Source: Candidatus Porisulfidus sp. TsSOB
GTDB lineage: Bacteria > Pseudomonadota > Gammaproteobacteria > Poriferisulfidales > Poriferisulfidaceae
DNA length: 41,606 nt
Reading direction: 5' to 3'
Assembly: GCA_002631715.1 (NCBI GenBank)
Contig: MRSX01000001.1
Location: 112,057-153,662, forward strand
Each line of letters begins with the position of its first letter. Position 1 is the first letter of the stretch. The notes below the pieces were generated by a model. The model did not search any database, had not been told where the DNA came from, and was given only the letters and a program-made list of their open reading frames with translations. Shown here piece by piece: positions 15,516-24,671 of this stretch. The position numbers and the translations under genes were made by a program.

Positions 15516-16532
15516 TTAACTGGAGGAAGCCGGCTTGTCCAGGCTCCATAACAATTCCGGCCTGCCCTCTGGCACGGCAACCTGAACCGAGCGGTCCCAG
15601 CCGACTGCGATTGGGATTCCAAGCCGCTGCCGCGCAACCTCCATTACCTGCTCCCAATAGATCACGTAATCTCCTGCTGGGAGTTGCTCTTCAAGAGCAT
15701 GAATAGGTTGAAGGATATCCGTTTCTTCAAATACAGGGTACTTCTCCGGCATCGGAAACTCTTCCAGCGGTTTGGGGTGAGCCTCCACGTAGACGATCCC
15801 ATTTAGTAGCCCGACCTTGATTGGCATCGACGTGATCTCGACGGGGGCGTCGATAGGCACTCGATGCACCAACTCGGCAATATCGTTGGATCGCAGTCGA
15901 ATGCAACCGTGGGTGACTCTCATTCCGATACCCTGCTCCCGGTTTGTGCCATGGATAAAGTAGCCTTCTGCATCCAGCATCAGGGCATACCGGCCGAGCG
16001 GGTTGTCTTCGCCCGGCGGAACCACTCTCGGCAATTCTTCTCCCCTCGCCTCATGCTCGAGGATGACAGATTTTGGCGGATACCAGTTCGGATTTTCCAG
16101 ACGATCCAAGACCCGAGTCATCCCGATCGGGGTTACCCAGTCGACTCGTCCCGCGCTGATCGGGTACGTGCGGACCTGGGGTTTGCCGTCCGGGCCGGTG
16201 TCATAGTAGTAGAGTCGAAGTTCCGCGAGGTTCAGTACCAGGCCTGTGCGCGCCTTTCCCGGTAGAATGTATTGTCGGGGTATGTGCATACGGACGCTTT
16301 CTCCCGGCATCCAGGTATGCACATTTGGATTGGCCGACAGCAGTTCATGGTATCCAATCTGATGCATCTGGGCCAACATCAGCGTCGTTTCACCGTAGTG
16401 AGTCGTGATGTTGTAGGAGATCCCCAACACAGAATCCCCGTTTTCAGGCAGATTCAAGAGTTCGGCACTCGCCATCGGCAGGTTCAGAACAAATATCACC
16501 CCGCCCCAGAAGCTTTTATCCGCGATGTTCAT
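15516..16532 (-). CDS. L,D-transpeptidase (YkuD domain) with LysM-like N-terminus
   Basis: Periplasmic enzyme of the ErfK/YbiS/YcfS group, 338 residues. A signal sequence covers about 1-23 (cut after ASA). A LysM-like region at 30-85 includes YHELLSANPNV. The YkuD catalytic motif is HGTN (194-197) and THGCIRL with the nucleophile Cys210 and His208; Thr replaces the more usual Ser before HGC. Family members attach Lpp to meso-diaminopimelate or form 3-3 crosslinks. The convergent Lpp-like gene makes anchoring the more likely job. An extended -10 element lies just upstream. The last 90 residues past the catalytic domain are a family-typical tail. Confidence 0.93.
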   Translation of the reverse strand: MNIADKSFWGGVIFVLNLPMASAELLNLPENGDSVLGISYNITTHYGETTLMLAQMHQIGYHELLSANPNVHTWMPGESVRMHIPRQYILPGKARTGLVLNLAELRLYYYDTGPDGKPQVRTYPISAGRVDWVTPIGMTRVLDRLENPNWYPPKSVILEHEARGEELPRVVPPGEDNPLGRYALMLDAEGYFIHGTNREQGIGMRVTHGCIRLRSNDIAELVHRVPIDAPVEITSMPIKVGLLNGIVYVEAHPKPLEEFPMPEKYPVFEETDILQPIHALEEQLPAGDYVIYWEQVMEVARQRLGIPIAVGWDRSVQVAVPEGRPELLWSLDKPASSS

Positions 16533-16556
16533 AATGAAGGCTTGCCAGACTATTGA

Positions 16557-16565
16557 ATTATAACA
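16557..16565 (-). promoter_or_regulatory. Extended -10 promoter element of the L,D-transpeptidase gene
   Basis: Read on the minus strand this is TGTTATAAT, a perfect TG-N-TATAAT. It predicts a start about 17 bases before the ATG at 16532. No clear -35 box is seen, which is usual for extended -10 promoters. The element lies in the 42-base gap shared with the divergent aminotransferase. Confidence 0.55.
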
Positions 16566-16574
16566 GAATTATCC

Positions 16575-17714
16575 ATGTCTTATAGCGAATTATTTGAATT
16601 AAATCCAAGCCTGGTTCACTTGAATCATGCGGGAATTTCACCTTGGCCGAGGGCTACTGTCAAGGCTGTAACCCAGTTCGCTTATGAAAATGCGAGCTGG
16701 AGTTCCCGCCGTTATGAGATGTGGCTGCAGGAAGAATGGGAATTGCGAGAACTTGGCCGTTGGCTCTTGGATGCTGAATCGAAAGACGAGATTGCTTTCT
16801 TAAAGAACACTTCCGAGGGGATTTCTGCCGTGGCGTTTGGGCTGGACTGGAAGGCTGGCGACAACATCATACTGGCGCGGGAAGAGTTCCCGTCGAACCG
16901 GATTCCTTGGGAAGCCGTGGCCACACAGCATTCGGTTGAGATTCGCTGGGTGGATGTTAATGCCACAGACGCTCCTGAACAGGCACTTCTTGAGCAAGTC
17001 GATTCTCGTACCCGTCTCTTGACGACTAGTTCAGTGCACTATGCTTCCGGGCTCAAGATGGATCTTTCCCTGCTGGGGGATGCTTTGCATGGCACCCCTA
17101 CCCTGTTTTGCGTGGATGCGATCCAGAGCCTGGGTGCGCATTCCTTCAGTGTGCGTGAAAGCAAAATCGACTTCTTGGCGGCCGACGCCCACAAGTGGAT
17201 GTTGGGACCGGAAGGCATCGCATTGTTCTGGGTGCGTCCCGAGTTGTACGAGCGGCTTGGTCTGTCGCAGTATGGCTGGCATATGGTTGCTCGAGCCGGT
17301 CATTACGAGGAAACCGTTTGGGAAGTTGCTCCTGATGCTAGACGGTTCGAATGCGGGAGCCTGAACACGCTTGGCATCTATGCCCTGCGTGCCAGCCTGA
17401 ACTTGCTACACGAAGTCGGCATGATCGAGATTGAGGAGCGTATCGCAGACCGAATCCAGCAACTTGACCAATCCCTCCGCGCCTTGGAGTGCCGAATACT
17501 GACACCTTCGGAACCAAACCGGCGAGCCGGAATCCTGACTTTTGCACCTCCTCGCCGGGAGAGCGAAGAGGTATATAAGCGGCTACTGGAACGCGGGATC
17601 CTCTGTGCCGCACGCGGGGGTGGAATCCGTTTCTCTCCTCACTTTTATACGCCAGCAAACGCTTTGCAGTTCGCGCTCGAAACCTTGCAGGAAATCCTCG
17701 ACAGCGATTCTTAG
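16575..17714 (+). CDS. Class V PLP-dependent aminotransferase / cysteine-desulfurase-like protein
   Basis: A 379-residue fold-type I PLP enzyme. The cofactor lysine is K207 in AADAHKWMLGPEG. Other class V marks are LNHAGISP near the start, NTSEGIS (78-84) for phosphate binding, HYASGLKMDL, CVDAIQSLGA with the pyridine-nitrogen Asp181, and a late GIRFSPHFY. It resembles the isopenicillin-N-epimerase/kynureninase-like branch more than IscS or SufS; no IscS-type active-site Cys loop was recognised. The substrate is unknown. The start is an ATG opposite the divergent transpeptidase; the stop overlaps the holB stop as TTAG. It has no obvious partner gene. Confidence 0.87.
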   Translation: MSYSELFELNPSLVHLNHAGISPWPRATVKAVTQFAYENASWSSRRYEMWLQEEWELRELGRWLLDAESKDEIAFLKNTSEGISAVAFGLDWKAGDNIILAREEFPSNRIPWEAVATQHSVEIRWVDVNATDAPEQALLEQVDSRTRLLTTSSVHYASGLKMDLSLLGDALHGTPTLFCVDAIQSLGAHSFSVRESKIDFLAADAHKWMLGPEGIALFWVRPELYERLGLSQYGWHMVARAGHYEETVWEVAPDARRFECGSLNTLGIYALRASLNLLHEVGMIEIEERIADRIQQLDQSLRALECRILTPSEPNRRAGILTFAPPRRESEEVYKRLLERGILCAARGGGIRFSPHFYTPANALQFALETLQEILDSDS

Positions 17715-18733
17715 CCCGCCGGGGGCTGGGCGGCGCCCGTTAGTGCCAGACAGGCCGCTTCTAGGTTTAACTGGGGCGCCGGGATAATCGCTTCTCGCGC
17801 CCGAATGTCCAGCAATTCCCGATAGGCTTGGAGGGCCGCTCGAATACTCAAAGCAGAATCTTTTTCAGCCACCTTGCTTCGAATGTCTTCCACGGCCCGA
17901 TCCATCATCCAGACCAGGCGCAAATCCATGGAAATATCCTCTTGAGCTTCTTCACTGCCCGTTTTCTTTCCGCGCGCCTTTCCCCGAGCGGGGGTCACAT
18001 TCCACGCACTGGCAAAGGCTGTCTCCGACTGTCGGCCTTCCAAAACATCGGTCAAGCCCTGTTCGAATTCGTTTCGGAAGTCTACTTGATCGTCCTGTTG
18101 CATTTGCAGGGCTCGCATCGGCATCCCGCCCCCGGCCTGTAGGGCACTTTTGGCTTGCTCGGGAGGCATAAATTCGGATAGCCACGCTTGACTCTGTTCC
18201 GCATCCGGCTCCGGCAAGGCATACCTTTGACATCGGCTCCGAATCGTTGCCAGCAGGCGACCTGGTTGATGGCTGATCAAAAAAAGCATCGTGTCGGGAG
18301 GTGGCTCTTCAAGGCTCTTCAGCAGCGCATTTGAGGCCGCTCGTGTCATTCGTTCGGCCGGCTCGATTACCAAAAGCCTCATGTGCCCGTAGTTGGCTTT
18401 CAGGGTCAATCTTTGAATGATTTGATCTCGGATATCCCCGATTCCGATAGAGTAGCGTCCGATAGTCAACCAGTCGATGTCAGGATGGGATTTCCTTTCG
18501 AGATGGTGGTAAGACACGTATTGTTTGCATGAAGGGCACTGATCGCAAGGCAAACCCTGCTCGGTTGGCGCACGGCATTGAATGCCGCGGACGAACATTT
18601 CAACCAGCCAGCGCTTGCCAATTCCAGACGGCCCGGTGACCAGTACCGCATGTGGCAGCCGGCCTTCCCGGTAGGCTATCCTCCACTGTTTCCAGATTGG
18701 TTCCAGCCAGGCTGGTATCTGTTTCTCAAGCAT
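17711..18733 (-). CDS. holB: DNA polymerase III delta' subunit
   Basis: Clamp-loader subunit that helps place the beta clamp on primed DNA. The product is 340 residues; E. coli HolB is 334. The ATP-site-like loop GPSGIGK (34-40) is present, followed by Arg rather than Ser/Thr, as expected for the non-hydrolysing delta' subunit. Zinc cysteines are C53, C63, C66 and C69. The SRC motif (166-168), which supplies the arginine finger to a neighbour, is intact. The start overlaps the tmk stop by one base (TAATG). It is the last gene of the fabD-to-holB run. Confidence 0.95.
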   Translation of the reverse strand: MLEKQIPAWLEPIWKQWRIAYREGRLPHAVLVTGPSGIGKRWLVEMFVRGIQCRAPTEQGLPCDQCPSCKQYVSYHHLERKSHPDIDWLTIGRYSIGIGDIRDQIIQRLTLKANYGHMRLLVIEPAERMTRAASNALLKSLEEPPPDTMLFLISHQPGRLLATIRSRCQRYALPEPDAEQSQAWLSEFMPPEQAKSALQAGGGMPMRALQMQQDDQVDFRNEFEQGLTDVLEGRQSETAFASAWNVTPARGKARGKKTGSEEAQEDISMDLRLVWMMDRAVEDIRSKVAEKDSALSIRAALQAYRELLDIRAREAIIPAPQLNLEAACLALTGAAQPPAG

Positions 18734-19359
18734 TAGATCAGGCCGCGCAGGATTTCAAGAAGTTCCGAATGGACTTCGTCGACCGGACGCTCCGCGTCGA
18801 CTACCCGATAGCGGTCAGGTTGAGAGATCGCCTGATCCAGATAGTACTGTCGCGCACGGGTGAAAAATTCCAGATCGTTTTCTTCATAGCGATCCTTTTT
18901 CTGTCCACGTCTCTGGACACGTTCCAACGCTGTTTCTACTGATGTGTCCAGAACAATAACCAGATCTGGGCGCAGGTCCGGGAGAAGCCATTGCGCTAAT
19001 TGCTCAACCCGGTCGACGCCAAGCCCCTGCCCTGCCCCCTGGTAGGCGAAACTGGCATCGAGAAAACGGTCTGTCAGTACCCACGAACCAGCTTCCAAGG
19101 CCGGTTTGATACGAGTGTGGACATGTTCTGCCCGTGCCGCGAAAATCAGAAGTAGCTCCGCTTCTACGCTTGCGGGAGCCTGGGTCTTAGACAGCAAGAC
19201 TTCCCGTACGCGCTCTCCAAGTTCCGTCCCTCCGGGTTCCCGCGTCGCCAGGCAAGGGATCTTATGGGACTCAAGCAGATCCACGAGGGCTGGCATGTGA
19301 GTCGATTTCCCGGCTCCTTCGATGCCTTCAAGACTGATAAACATACCCTTCCGCGACAT
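18733..19359 (-). CDS. tmk: Thymidylate kinase
   Basis: Phosphorylates dTMP to dTDP for DNA synthesis. The product is 208 residues. The P-loop is GIEGAGKST near residue 12, the DR motif appears in LTDRFLDASFAYQG, and the lid region follows RVQRRGQKKDRYE. The ATG at 19359 overlaps the mltG stop as TGATG. A GTG three bases upstream is also possible. It lies between mltG and holB as in most gammaproteobacteria. Confidence 0.96.
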   Translation of the reverse strand: MSRKGMFISLEGIEGAGKSTHMPALVDLLESHKIPCLATREPGGTELGERVREVLLSKTQAPASVEAELLLIFAARAEHVHTRIKPALEAGSWVLTDRFLDASFAYQGAGQGLGVDRVEQLAQWLLPDLRPDLVIVLDTSVETALERVQRRGQKKDRYEENDLEFFTRARQYYLDQAISQPDRYRVVDAERPVDEVHSELLEILRGLI

Positions 19360-20357
19360 CACTTCCCGCCCAGTTGATATTTTCGAACGGCTTCCATGTG
19401 CTCCTCGTAGGTTTCCGAGAAATAATGGCTTCCATCTCCGACCGCAACATAGTACAGGTTTTCGGTTTCCAAGTCCGGTTGGAGCGCAGCCTCCAGAGAA
19501 CGCCGGCCCGGATTACAGATGGGTCCGGGGGGAAACCCGTGGATTCGGTAGGTATTGTATGGATTGACTTCAGGATCCGCCCGCAGGTGCTTCCGAGTCA
19601 GGTTGTTGTCGAAATCAGGGCCGAGGCCGTAGATAACCGTCGGATCGGCCTGGAGACGCATATTCTTGCGAAGGCGAGAGATCATGACGCCGGCGACTTC
19701 AGGGCGTTCCTCATCCAGAGTGGTTTCAGCTTCGACAATGGATGCCAGAATCAAGGCGTCCCTTGGCTCGTCGTACGGTAGCCCCGAGGCGCGCGTAGTC
19801 CAGAGTTCTTCCAGAGTCTTGTGCATGGCCGTGATACACAGATTCAGAATTTTGTAGTCTGTGTCACCCCGGTAATGCTTGTAGGTGTCTGGGAGGCATT
19901 CCCCTTCCGCTTCGTCCACGGTGGAATATCCAAGTTCCAACAAGGGATTCTCTGTCTTTTTCACCGTAGGGTTCTTTCTCAATGCTTCCAGTATCTCGCG
20001 GATCGTCCAGCCTTCGAAGAAAGTTTGTCGATGCAGGACGCCACCGCCGTCAATCAATTCCTTAAAAACTCTCAATGTCGCCATTGGGCCGACTAGGACA
20101 TATTCCCCAGCCTTAATCCGTGTTTCGGCTGCCAAATATTTTGCTGCAATCCAAGCGTACAGATGTCCAGCTACAGCCTCGTGTTCGATCAACTTGTCGG
20201 TGATCTGTTTAAAACTATCGCCTTTTTCAATCGTAATGGCCACGACATGCTCTGCGGGAATAGCGTCTCGGCTCAAGACGCTCCAAACATGTACGCTCAA
20301 TGCTATGGCGGAAACAAACATCAGCATGGCAGCGAGGCGCAGGTATCGATGCTTCAT
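19359..20357 (-). CDS. mltG: Endolytic murein transglycosylase MltG (YceG)
   Basis: Inner-membrane lytic transglycosylase thought to cut nascent glycan strands and set their length. The product is 332 residues with one N-terminal membrane anchor (about 8-28), a LysM-like region around 40-90, and the YceG domain. The catalytic glutamate is E209 in ASIVEAET. QADPTVIYGLG and HGFPPGPICNPG are typical. The usual EGYLFPDTY reads EGECLPDTY (151-159) here, a small departure. The start overlaps the pabC stop as ATGA. Confidence 0.95.
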   Translation of the reverse strand: MKHRYLRLAAMLMFVSAIALSVHVWSVLSRDAIPAEHVVAITIEKGDSFKQITDKLIEHEAVAGHLYAWIAAKYLAAETRIKAGEYVLVGPMATLRVFKELIDGGGVLHRQTFFEGWTIREILEALRKNPTVKKTENPLLELGYSTVDEAEGECLPDTYKHYRGDTDYKILNLCITAMHKTLEELWTTRASGLPYDEPRDALILASIVEAETTLDEERPEVAGVMISRLRKNMRLQADPTVIYGLGPDFDNNLTRKHLRADPEVNPYNTYRIHGFPPGPICNPGRRSLEAALQPDLETENLYYVAVGDGSHYFSETYEEHMEAVRKYQLGGK

Positions 20358-21163
20358 GAGAGTTCCAGCCCGTCGATTGTGCGTAAAGTTGGCAGCAGCT
20401 CCGAGAGTGGATAGTTGCGGCCGTCAAAGAAGCGAACCGGCCATAGGCCGATCAGCGTATTGCACAAGAACAAGGCCTGTGCGTCGTGCAGTTGCTTCAG
20501 CGTAATCTCGGTTACTTCCACCGGGATTCCCAGTTCGGGGGAACGGTCGATGATCCGTTGCCGAGTGACGCCGGCTACACCGCAGCGACTCACGTCGGGA
20601 GTCATCAGCGCATCATTGGACACTAGAAACACATTGCTCATGGTGCCCTCGATGACATTTCCGTCCATATCCAGCATCAGGCCTTCTTCTGCCTCATCCT
20701 GCCACTCCTGCCGAGCCAACACTTGCTCCAGTCGATTGCAATGCTTGAGGCCCGCCAGCGTGGGATTATGCCCCAGTCGGGTTTGACACAACCGGACGCG
20801 GACGCCTTCCTGCGCATGTTGCGGGGGATAGTCCGGCCAGTCGCTTGCAGTGAGAATCCTGCGGGTGGTGCCCTTTTCTGGAATTCGGTACCCGCGCGGA
20901 CCGGAACCACGGGTCAACAGGATTTTGACGACTTTTCGGGGAGCGCCTTCGCTCAGTTCGGAAGCCTCACGCTCGAGCAAGGCCTGTTCCGGACAATGCA
21001 GGCCCAACTGTTGGCATCCCTCGCTGAGTCGCTTCCAATGATCTTCCCAGCAACGAATCTTCCCTTCGAAGACTGCCAGGGTTTCGAACAGTCCGTCCCC
21101 GTAATGCAGGCCCCGGTCCGTTGCGTCGACCTGAGATTGCGCGACGCCGTCGACCAGAATCAT
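20354..21163 (-). CDS. pabC: Aminodeoxychorismate lyase
   Basis: Class IV PLP enzyme that turns 4-amino-4-deoxychorismate into p-aminobenzoate and pyruvate for folate synthesis. The product is 269 residues, the normal size. The PLP lysine is K140 in AGLKHCNRLEQVLAR, which is the hallmark segment. DRGLHYGDGLFETLA (16-30) and EGTMSNVFLV are also typical. The position between fabF and mltG is the classic one, which favours PabC over branched-chain or D-amino-acid transaminases of the same class. The gap from fabF is 31 bases. Confidence 0.95.
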   Translation of the reverse strand: MILVDGVAQSQVDATDRGLHYGDGLFETLAVFEGKIRCWEDHWKRLSEGCQQLGLHCPEQALLEREASELSEGAPRKVVKILLTRGSGPRGYRIPEKGTTRRILTASDWPDYPPQHAQEGVRVRLCQTRLGHNPTLAGLKHCNRLEQVLARQEWQDEAEEGLMLDMDGNVIEGTMSNVFLVSNDALMTPDVSRCGVAGVTRQRIIDRSPELGIPVEVTEITLKQLHDAQALFLCNTLIGLWPVRFFDGRNYPLSELLPTLRTIDGLELS

Positions 21164-21194
21164 GAGGGAGATTTAACTCGGAGCCTTGCCCCGC

Positions 21195-22436
21195 TCAAAC
21201 ACGCTTGAAGACCAAACTGCCATTGGTCCCGCCGAAGCCGAATGAGTTGGAGAGGACCACTTCCACCGGCGCTTCACGAGCCGTATTGGGAACATAGTCG
21301 AGATCGCAATCGGGATCCGGAGTCTGATAGTTGATGGTCGGAGGAATGACTTGATGGTATAGGGTCAATAAGCTGAACACGGCTTCCACGCCTCCGGCGG
21401 CACCAAGCAGGTGCCCGATCATGGATTTGTTGGAGCTGATTGCGACTTTTCTAGCATGATCCTGGAATACCGTCTTGATGGCATCGGTTTCCGCTTTGTC
21501 GCCGGCTGGCGTCGAAGTGCCGTGCGCATTGATGTAATCCACTGCCTCAGGGGCAATCTGGGCGTCTTCCAGCGTTCGGCGCATGCAGCGAGCCGCCCCT
21601 TCTCCGCCTGGGCTTGGCTGGGTCATGTGGTGGGCGTCCCCATTCATTCCAAATCCTATAACTTCGCCATAAATCCGAGCCCCTCGGGCTTTCGCAAATT
21701 CGTATTCTTCAAGCACCACCACACCGGCCCCTTCTCCCAGGACAAACCCGTCGCGGTCGGCGTCCCAGGGACGTGAGGCGGTTTCCGGATCGTCGTTATG
21801 CGAGGAGCACAAGGCCCGGGCTGAGGCGAAACCGCCGACTCCAAGCGGGCTGGTTGCCATCTCGGCCCCTCCTGCCACCATCACGTCGGCATCACCGTGA
21901 GCGATCGATCGCGCTGCCAGTCCGATGTTATGCGTGCCCGTGGCACAGGCGGAGACGACCGCGATGTTGGGGCCTTTGAGATTGAACATGACAGACAAGT
22001 CGCCTGAAACCATGTTGATGATGCTGCTGGGCACGAAGAATGGAGAGATTTTGCGTGGCCCGGAAGCCTCGTAGAAGCCGTGGTTGTTTTCGATGCACGG
22101 CAAGCCTCCGATTCCGGAGCCAATGGCGACCCCGATGTCCGACGCGTTCTCGTCGGTTACGTCTAGTCCCGAATCCCGAATCGCATCGGCCGCGGCCGCG
22201 ATGCCGTAATGGATGAAGACATCCATTTTCCTTTGCTCCTTGGGGGAAATGTAGTCGTCGGCGTTGAAGTCGACAACTGAACCGCAGATGCGTACGGAGA
22301 AATCGGTTGAATCGAAACGCGTGATGGGGCGGATTCCGCTACGTCCGGCCGTCAGGTTTTCCCAGGCTTTAGAGACTATCGAGCCGATCGGCGAAACCAC
22401 TCCAAGGCCGGTGACTACGACTCTACGTCGAGACAT
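21195..22436 (-). CDS. fabF: Beta-ketoacyl-ACP synthase II
   Basis: Elongating condensing enzyme of type II fatty-acid synthesis. It joins acyl groups to malonyl-ACP. The product is 413 residues. The catalytic triad is C164 ([10 protein letters not shown]), H305 ([11 protein letters not shown]) and H342 ([12 protein letters not shown]). The FGFGGTN loop is near the C-terminus. The gene lies 119 bases downstream of acpP on the same strand. No clear ribosome site precedes the ATG at 22436. FabF is preferred to FabB because of the sequence motifs and the position after acpP. Confidence 0.97.
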   Translation of the reverse strand: MSRRRVVVTGLGVVSPIGSIVSKAWENLTAGRSGIRPITRFDSTDFSVRICGSVVDFNADDYISPKEQRKMDVFIHYGIAAAADAIRDSGLDVTDENASDIGVAIGSGIGGLPCIENNHGFYEASGPRKISPFFVPSSIINMVSGDLSVMFNLKGPNIAVVSACATGTHNIGLAARSIAHGDADVMVAGGAEMATSPLGVGGFASARALCSSHNDDPETASRPWDADRDGFVLGEGAGVVVLEEYEFAKARGARIYGEVIGFGMNGDAHHMTQPSPGGEGAARCMRRTLEDAQIAPEAVDYINAHGTSTPAGDKAETDAIKTVFQDHARKVAISSNKSMIGHLLGAAGGVEAVFSLLTLYHQVIPPTINYQTPDPDCDLDYVPNTAREAPVEVVLSNSFGFGGTNGSLVFKRV

Positions 22437-22555
22437 GTTGGGGTCTGGATCGGGTCATGGAAAACGGGATTGCCGAGCGCTGATGACCGTGGGATCCACC
22501 AGAAATTCTTTACTCGGGCAATTCCTAAGCTGATTGGTATCTAGAGGGAGATGGC

Positions 22556-22798
22556 TTATTCGCTGGAACCGTCCTTGATGAAATCTACCGCCTGTTGGAC
22601 AGTCGTGATCTTCTCGGCCATCTCGTCCGGGATCGTTAAGTCGAATTCCTCTTCCAGGGCCATGACCAACTCCACCGTGTCCAAAGAGTCAGCGTCCAGA
22701 TCAGCGACAAACGCCGAGGATAGTGAGACTTCGCCCGGGTCTACGCCCAGTTGCTCCGAAACGACTTTCATGACACGTTCTTCAATGTTGTCGCTCAT
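22556..22798 (-). CDS. acpP: Acyl carrier protein
   Basis: Small acidic carrier of growing acyl chains, 80 residues. Serine 38 in [18 protein letters not shown] is the 4'-phosphopantetheine attachment site. The recognition helix II is highly acidic, as expected. A GAGGAAA ribosome site precedes the ATG at 22798. A private promoter candidate lies in the 153-base gap after fabG, which suits the great abundance of this protein. Confidence 0.98.
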   Translation of the reverse strand: MSDNIEERVMKVVSEQLGVDPGEVSLSSAFVADLDADSLDTVELVMALEEEFDLTIPDEMAEKITTVQQAVDFIKDGSSE

Positions 22799-22887
22799 TA
22801 TGATTATTTCCTCAAGTTGATAAGTGAATTGTGGGAGATTGAAAGCGGTGATGCAGCAATGACGCCTTCATTCCACATTCTGTACCA

Positions 22888-22896
22888 ATTATAGCA
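22888..22896 (-). promoter_or_regulatory. Extended -10 promoter element upstream of acpP
   Basis: On the minus strand this reads TGCTATAAT, a perfect TG-N-TATAAT. It lies 90 bases before the acpP ATG, in the only sizeable gap of the fab run. No convincing -35 box is seen. It would give acpP and fabF extra transcription independent of fabD-fabG. Confidence 0.5.
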
Positions 22897-22951
22897 AGAC
22901 CAGTGACGTGGATTCCGGGGTGGCAGGTCGGCAGATAGTGGTTTCCCACGG

Positions 22952-23689
22952 TCAGCCCATGAACATGCCTCCGTTGACATGGAGGGTTTCTCCCGTGATA
23001 TACCCTCCCCCATCTCCAGCCAGATAGAGCACCGCAGCCGCGACATCATCAACCGTTCCCAAGCGCTGCAGCGGAATCCGCTGCCGCAGCCCGTCCTGCT
23101 GTTCGTCCGAAAGTTCCCGGGTCATGTCCGTCTCGATAAATCCGGGCGCAATGCAGTTGGCCGTGATGCCGCGTGCGCCGACTTCCTGGGCCAGCGCCCG
23201 GGTGAACCCGACCAGCCCGGCCTTGGTGGACGCATAGTTGGCTTGCCCCGGGTTGCCGGTGAAGGCGACCACGGAGGACAGGTTGATGATGCGCCCGTGC
23301 CGGGCCTTGAGCATGCTGCGCAGGCAGCCCCGGGTTAGTTGAAACACTCCCCGGAGATTGGTTGCCAGTACGTCATCCCATTCCTCGTCCTTCATGCGGA
23401 GGAGAAGGTTGTCCCGGGTAATGCCGGCGTTGTTGACCAGGATGGTCGGCATGCGGTCTTGTTCCGCCAGGCGTGCGAGCAGCGCATCGATGGATTCCGA
23501 ATCCTGCAGCTGGAGGATTTCGCCAGCTCCCTGAAATCCGGCCTCGCTCAAAAGAGCGCCGATTTGTTGCGCCCCCTCTGGCGTTGTAGCGGTGCCGGTG
23601 ACGTAAGCGCCATTTTCCGCCAGCGCCAAGGCGACGGCCCGGCCGATTCCCCGGCTGGCACCGGTGACCAAAACATTCTCACCCTGCAT
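22952..23689 (-). CDS. fabG: 3-oxoacyl-ACP reductase
   Basis: NADPH-dependent short-chain dehydrogenase that reduces 3-ketoacyl-ACP in the fatty-acid cycle. The product is 245 residues. The cofactor loop is TGASRGIGRA (9-18), then NNAG (86-89), the catalytic Ser around 138-139, and Y152 with K156 (YASTK). The end GGGYITGETLHVNGGMFMG is typical of FabG. The start overlaps the fabD 3' end by 11 bases, so the two are co-translated. Confidence 0.97.
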   Translation of the reverse strand: MQGENVLVTGASRGIGRAVALALAENGAYVTGTATTPEGAQQIGALLSEAGFQGAGEILQLQDSESIDALLARLAEQDRMPTILVNNAGITRDNLLLRMKDEEWDDVLATNLRGVFQLTRGCLRSMLKARHGRIINLSSVVAFTGNPGQANYASTKAGLVGFTRALAQEVGARGITANCIAPGFIETDMTRELSDEQQDGLRQRIPLQRLGTVDDVAAAVLYLAGDGGGYITGETLHVNGGMFMG

Positions 23690-24623
23690 TTCCAGTCTCC
23701 CCGAGCGCTTGCTCCAAGCTATCCGGAGATTCCAAGCACAAGCCGCGCAACGATTTGCTGATGCGTCTGCCCAGCCCTGTCAGAATTTTCCCCGGTCCCA
23801 TTTCAACCTGCATCTCCACGCCATGCTCTGTCATCCACAGTATACTTTCCGTCCAACGCACTGGCGAGTAAAGTTGGCGCTTCAGCGCGTCCCGGATCCG
23901 TACCGGGGAAGTCTCCACACTGACATCGACATTGTTGATGACCGAAATTCCCGGCTGCGTAAATTCTACTGTCTCAAGGGCTTCCGAGTAGCGATCGACT
24001 GCTGGGCGCATCAGGCTGGAGTGGGCAGGTACGCTGACATCCAATAACATGGCGCGGCGTGCGCCGGCTTCCCGACAAGCCTCTGTCGCCTTCTCCACGG
24101 CCGAGCGATGCCCGGATAGCACCACCTGCCCGGGTGCGTTGAAATTCGCGGTCTCGACGACTGCGTCTGGCGACGATATTTGTGCGCAAACGTCGCGCAC
24201 CTCGTCATCCTCGAGTCCAAGCACGGCGGCCATGCTGCCGACTCCTGTCTCTACCGCCTGCTGCATCAAATCACCCCGGAGACGCACCAGAGGTGCCGCG
24301 CTGGAGAATTCTAGTGCCCCGGCCGCGACCAGGGCCGAGTACTCCCCGAAACTATGCCCTGCGAGGTAAGCGGGCAACGGGCCCCCATGTTGCCGCCACA
24401 CTCGCCAGATTGAGATTTCCGCAGCCAGCAAAACCGGCTGGGAATTTCGGGTCTGGTTCAGTTGTTCAGCAGGTCCTTCGCTGACGAGTTCCCACAAATC
24501 CTCGCTCAGCGCCTCGGAGGCTTCTGCGAAGGTTCCTTCGATTTCAGGGTAGGCTTGAGCAAGGCTGGCCATCATTCCGACCTTCTGGGCACCCTGCCCT
24601 GGGAATACACAGGCAAATGTCAA
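23679..24623 (-). CDS. fabD: Malonyl-CoA:ACP transacylase
   Basis: Transfers malonyl from CoA to ACP, feeding fatty-acid elongation. The product is 314 residues. The nucleophile is S91 in AGHSFGEYSA (most homologues read GHSLGE) and the base is H201 in VPAHSSLM. The oxyanion-side PGQGAQ is at 8-13. The start codon is TTG at 24623. This is supported by an AAGGAG site seven bases away and by the standard N-terminus MTFACVFPGQG. It is the first gene of the run: the usual upstream plsX and fabH are absent and a divergent infA takes their place. Confidence 0.96.
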   Translation of the reverse strand: MTFACVFPGQGAQKVGMMASLAQAYPEIEGTFAEASEALSEDLWELVSEGPAEQLNQTRNSQPVLLAAEISIWRVWRQHGGPLPAYLAGHSFGEYSALVAAGALEFSSAAPLVRLRGDLMQQAVETGVGSMAAVLGLEDDEVRDVCAQISSPDAVVETANFNAPGQVVLSGHRSAVEKATEACREAGARRAMLLDVSVPAHSSLMRPAVDRYSEALETVEFTQPGISVINNVDVSVETSPVRIRDALKRQLYSPVRWTESILWMTEHGVEMQVEMGPGKILTGLGRRISKSLRGLCLESPDSLEQALGETGNAG

Positions 24624-24630
24624 AGTCTGT

Positions 24631-24636
24631 CTCCTT
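24631..24636 (-). promoter_or_regulatory. Shine-Dalgarno that fixes the TTG start of fabD
   Basis: AAGGAG on the minus strand lies seven bases before a TTG. There is no ATG or GTG at a suitable place. This makes the rare start codon convincing. Confidence 0.8.
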
Positions 24637-24642
24637 CCTTAC

Positions 24643-24671
24643 TTGTGCTTCGGTGCGACATGACTGATAAT
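24643..24671 (+). promoter_or_regulatory. Promoter candidate of infA
   Basis: TTGTGC (24643-24648) and GATAAT (24666-24671) have a 17-base spacer. They would start transcription about 20 bases before the infA ATG at 24698. The boxes lie partly inside the fabD leader region on the other strand. Confidence 0.45.
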
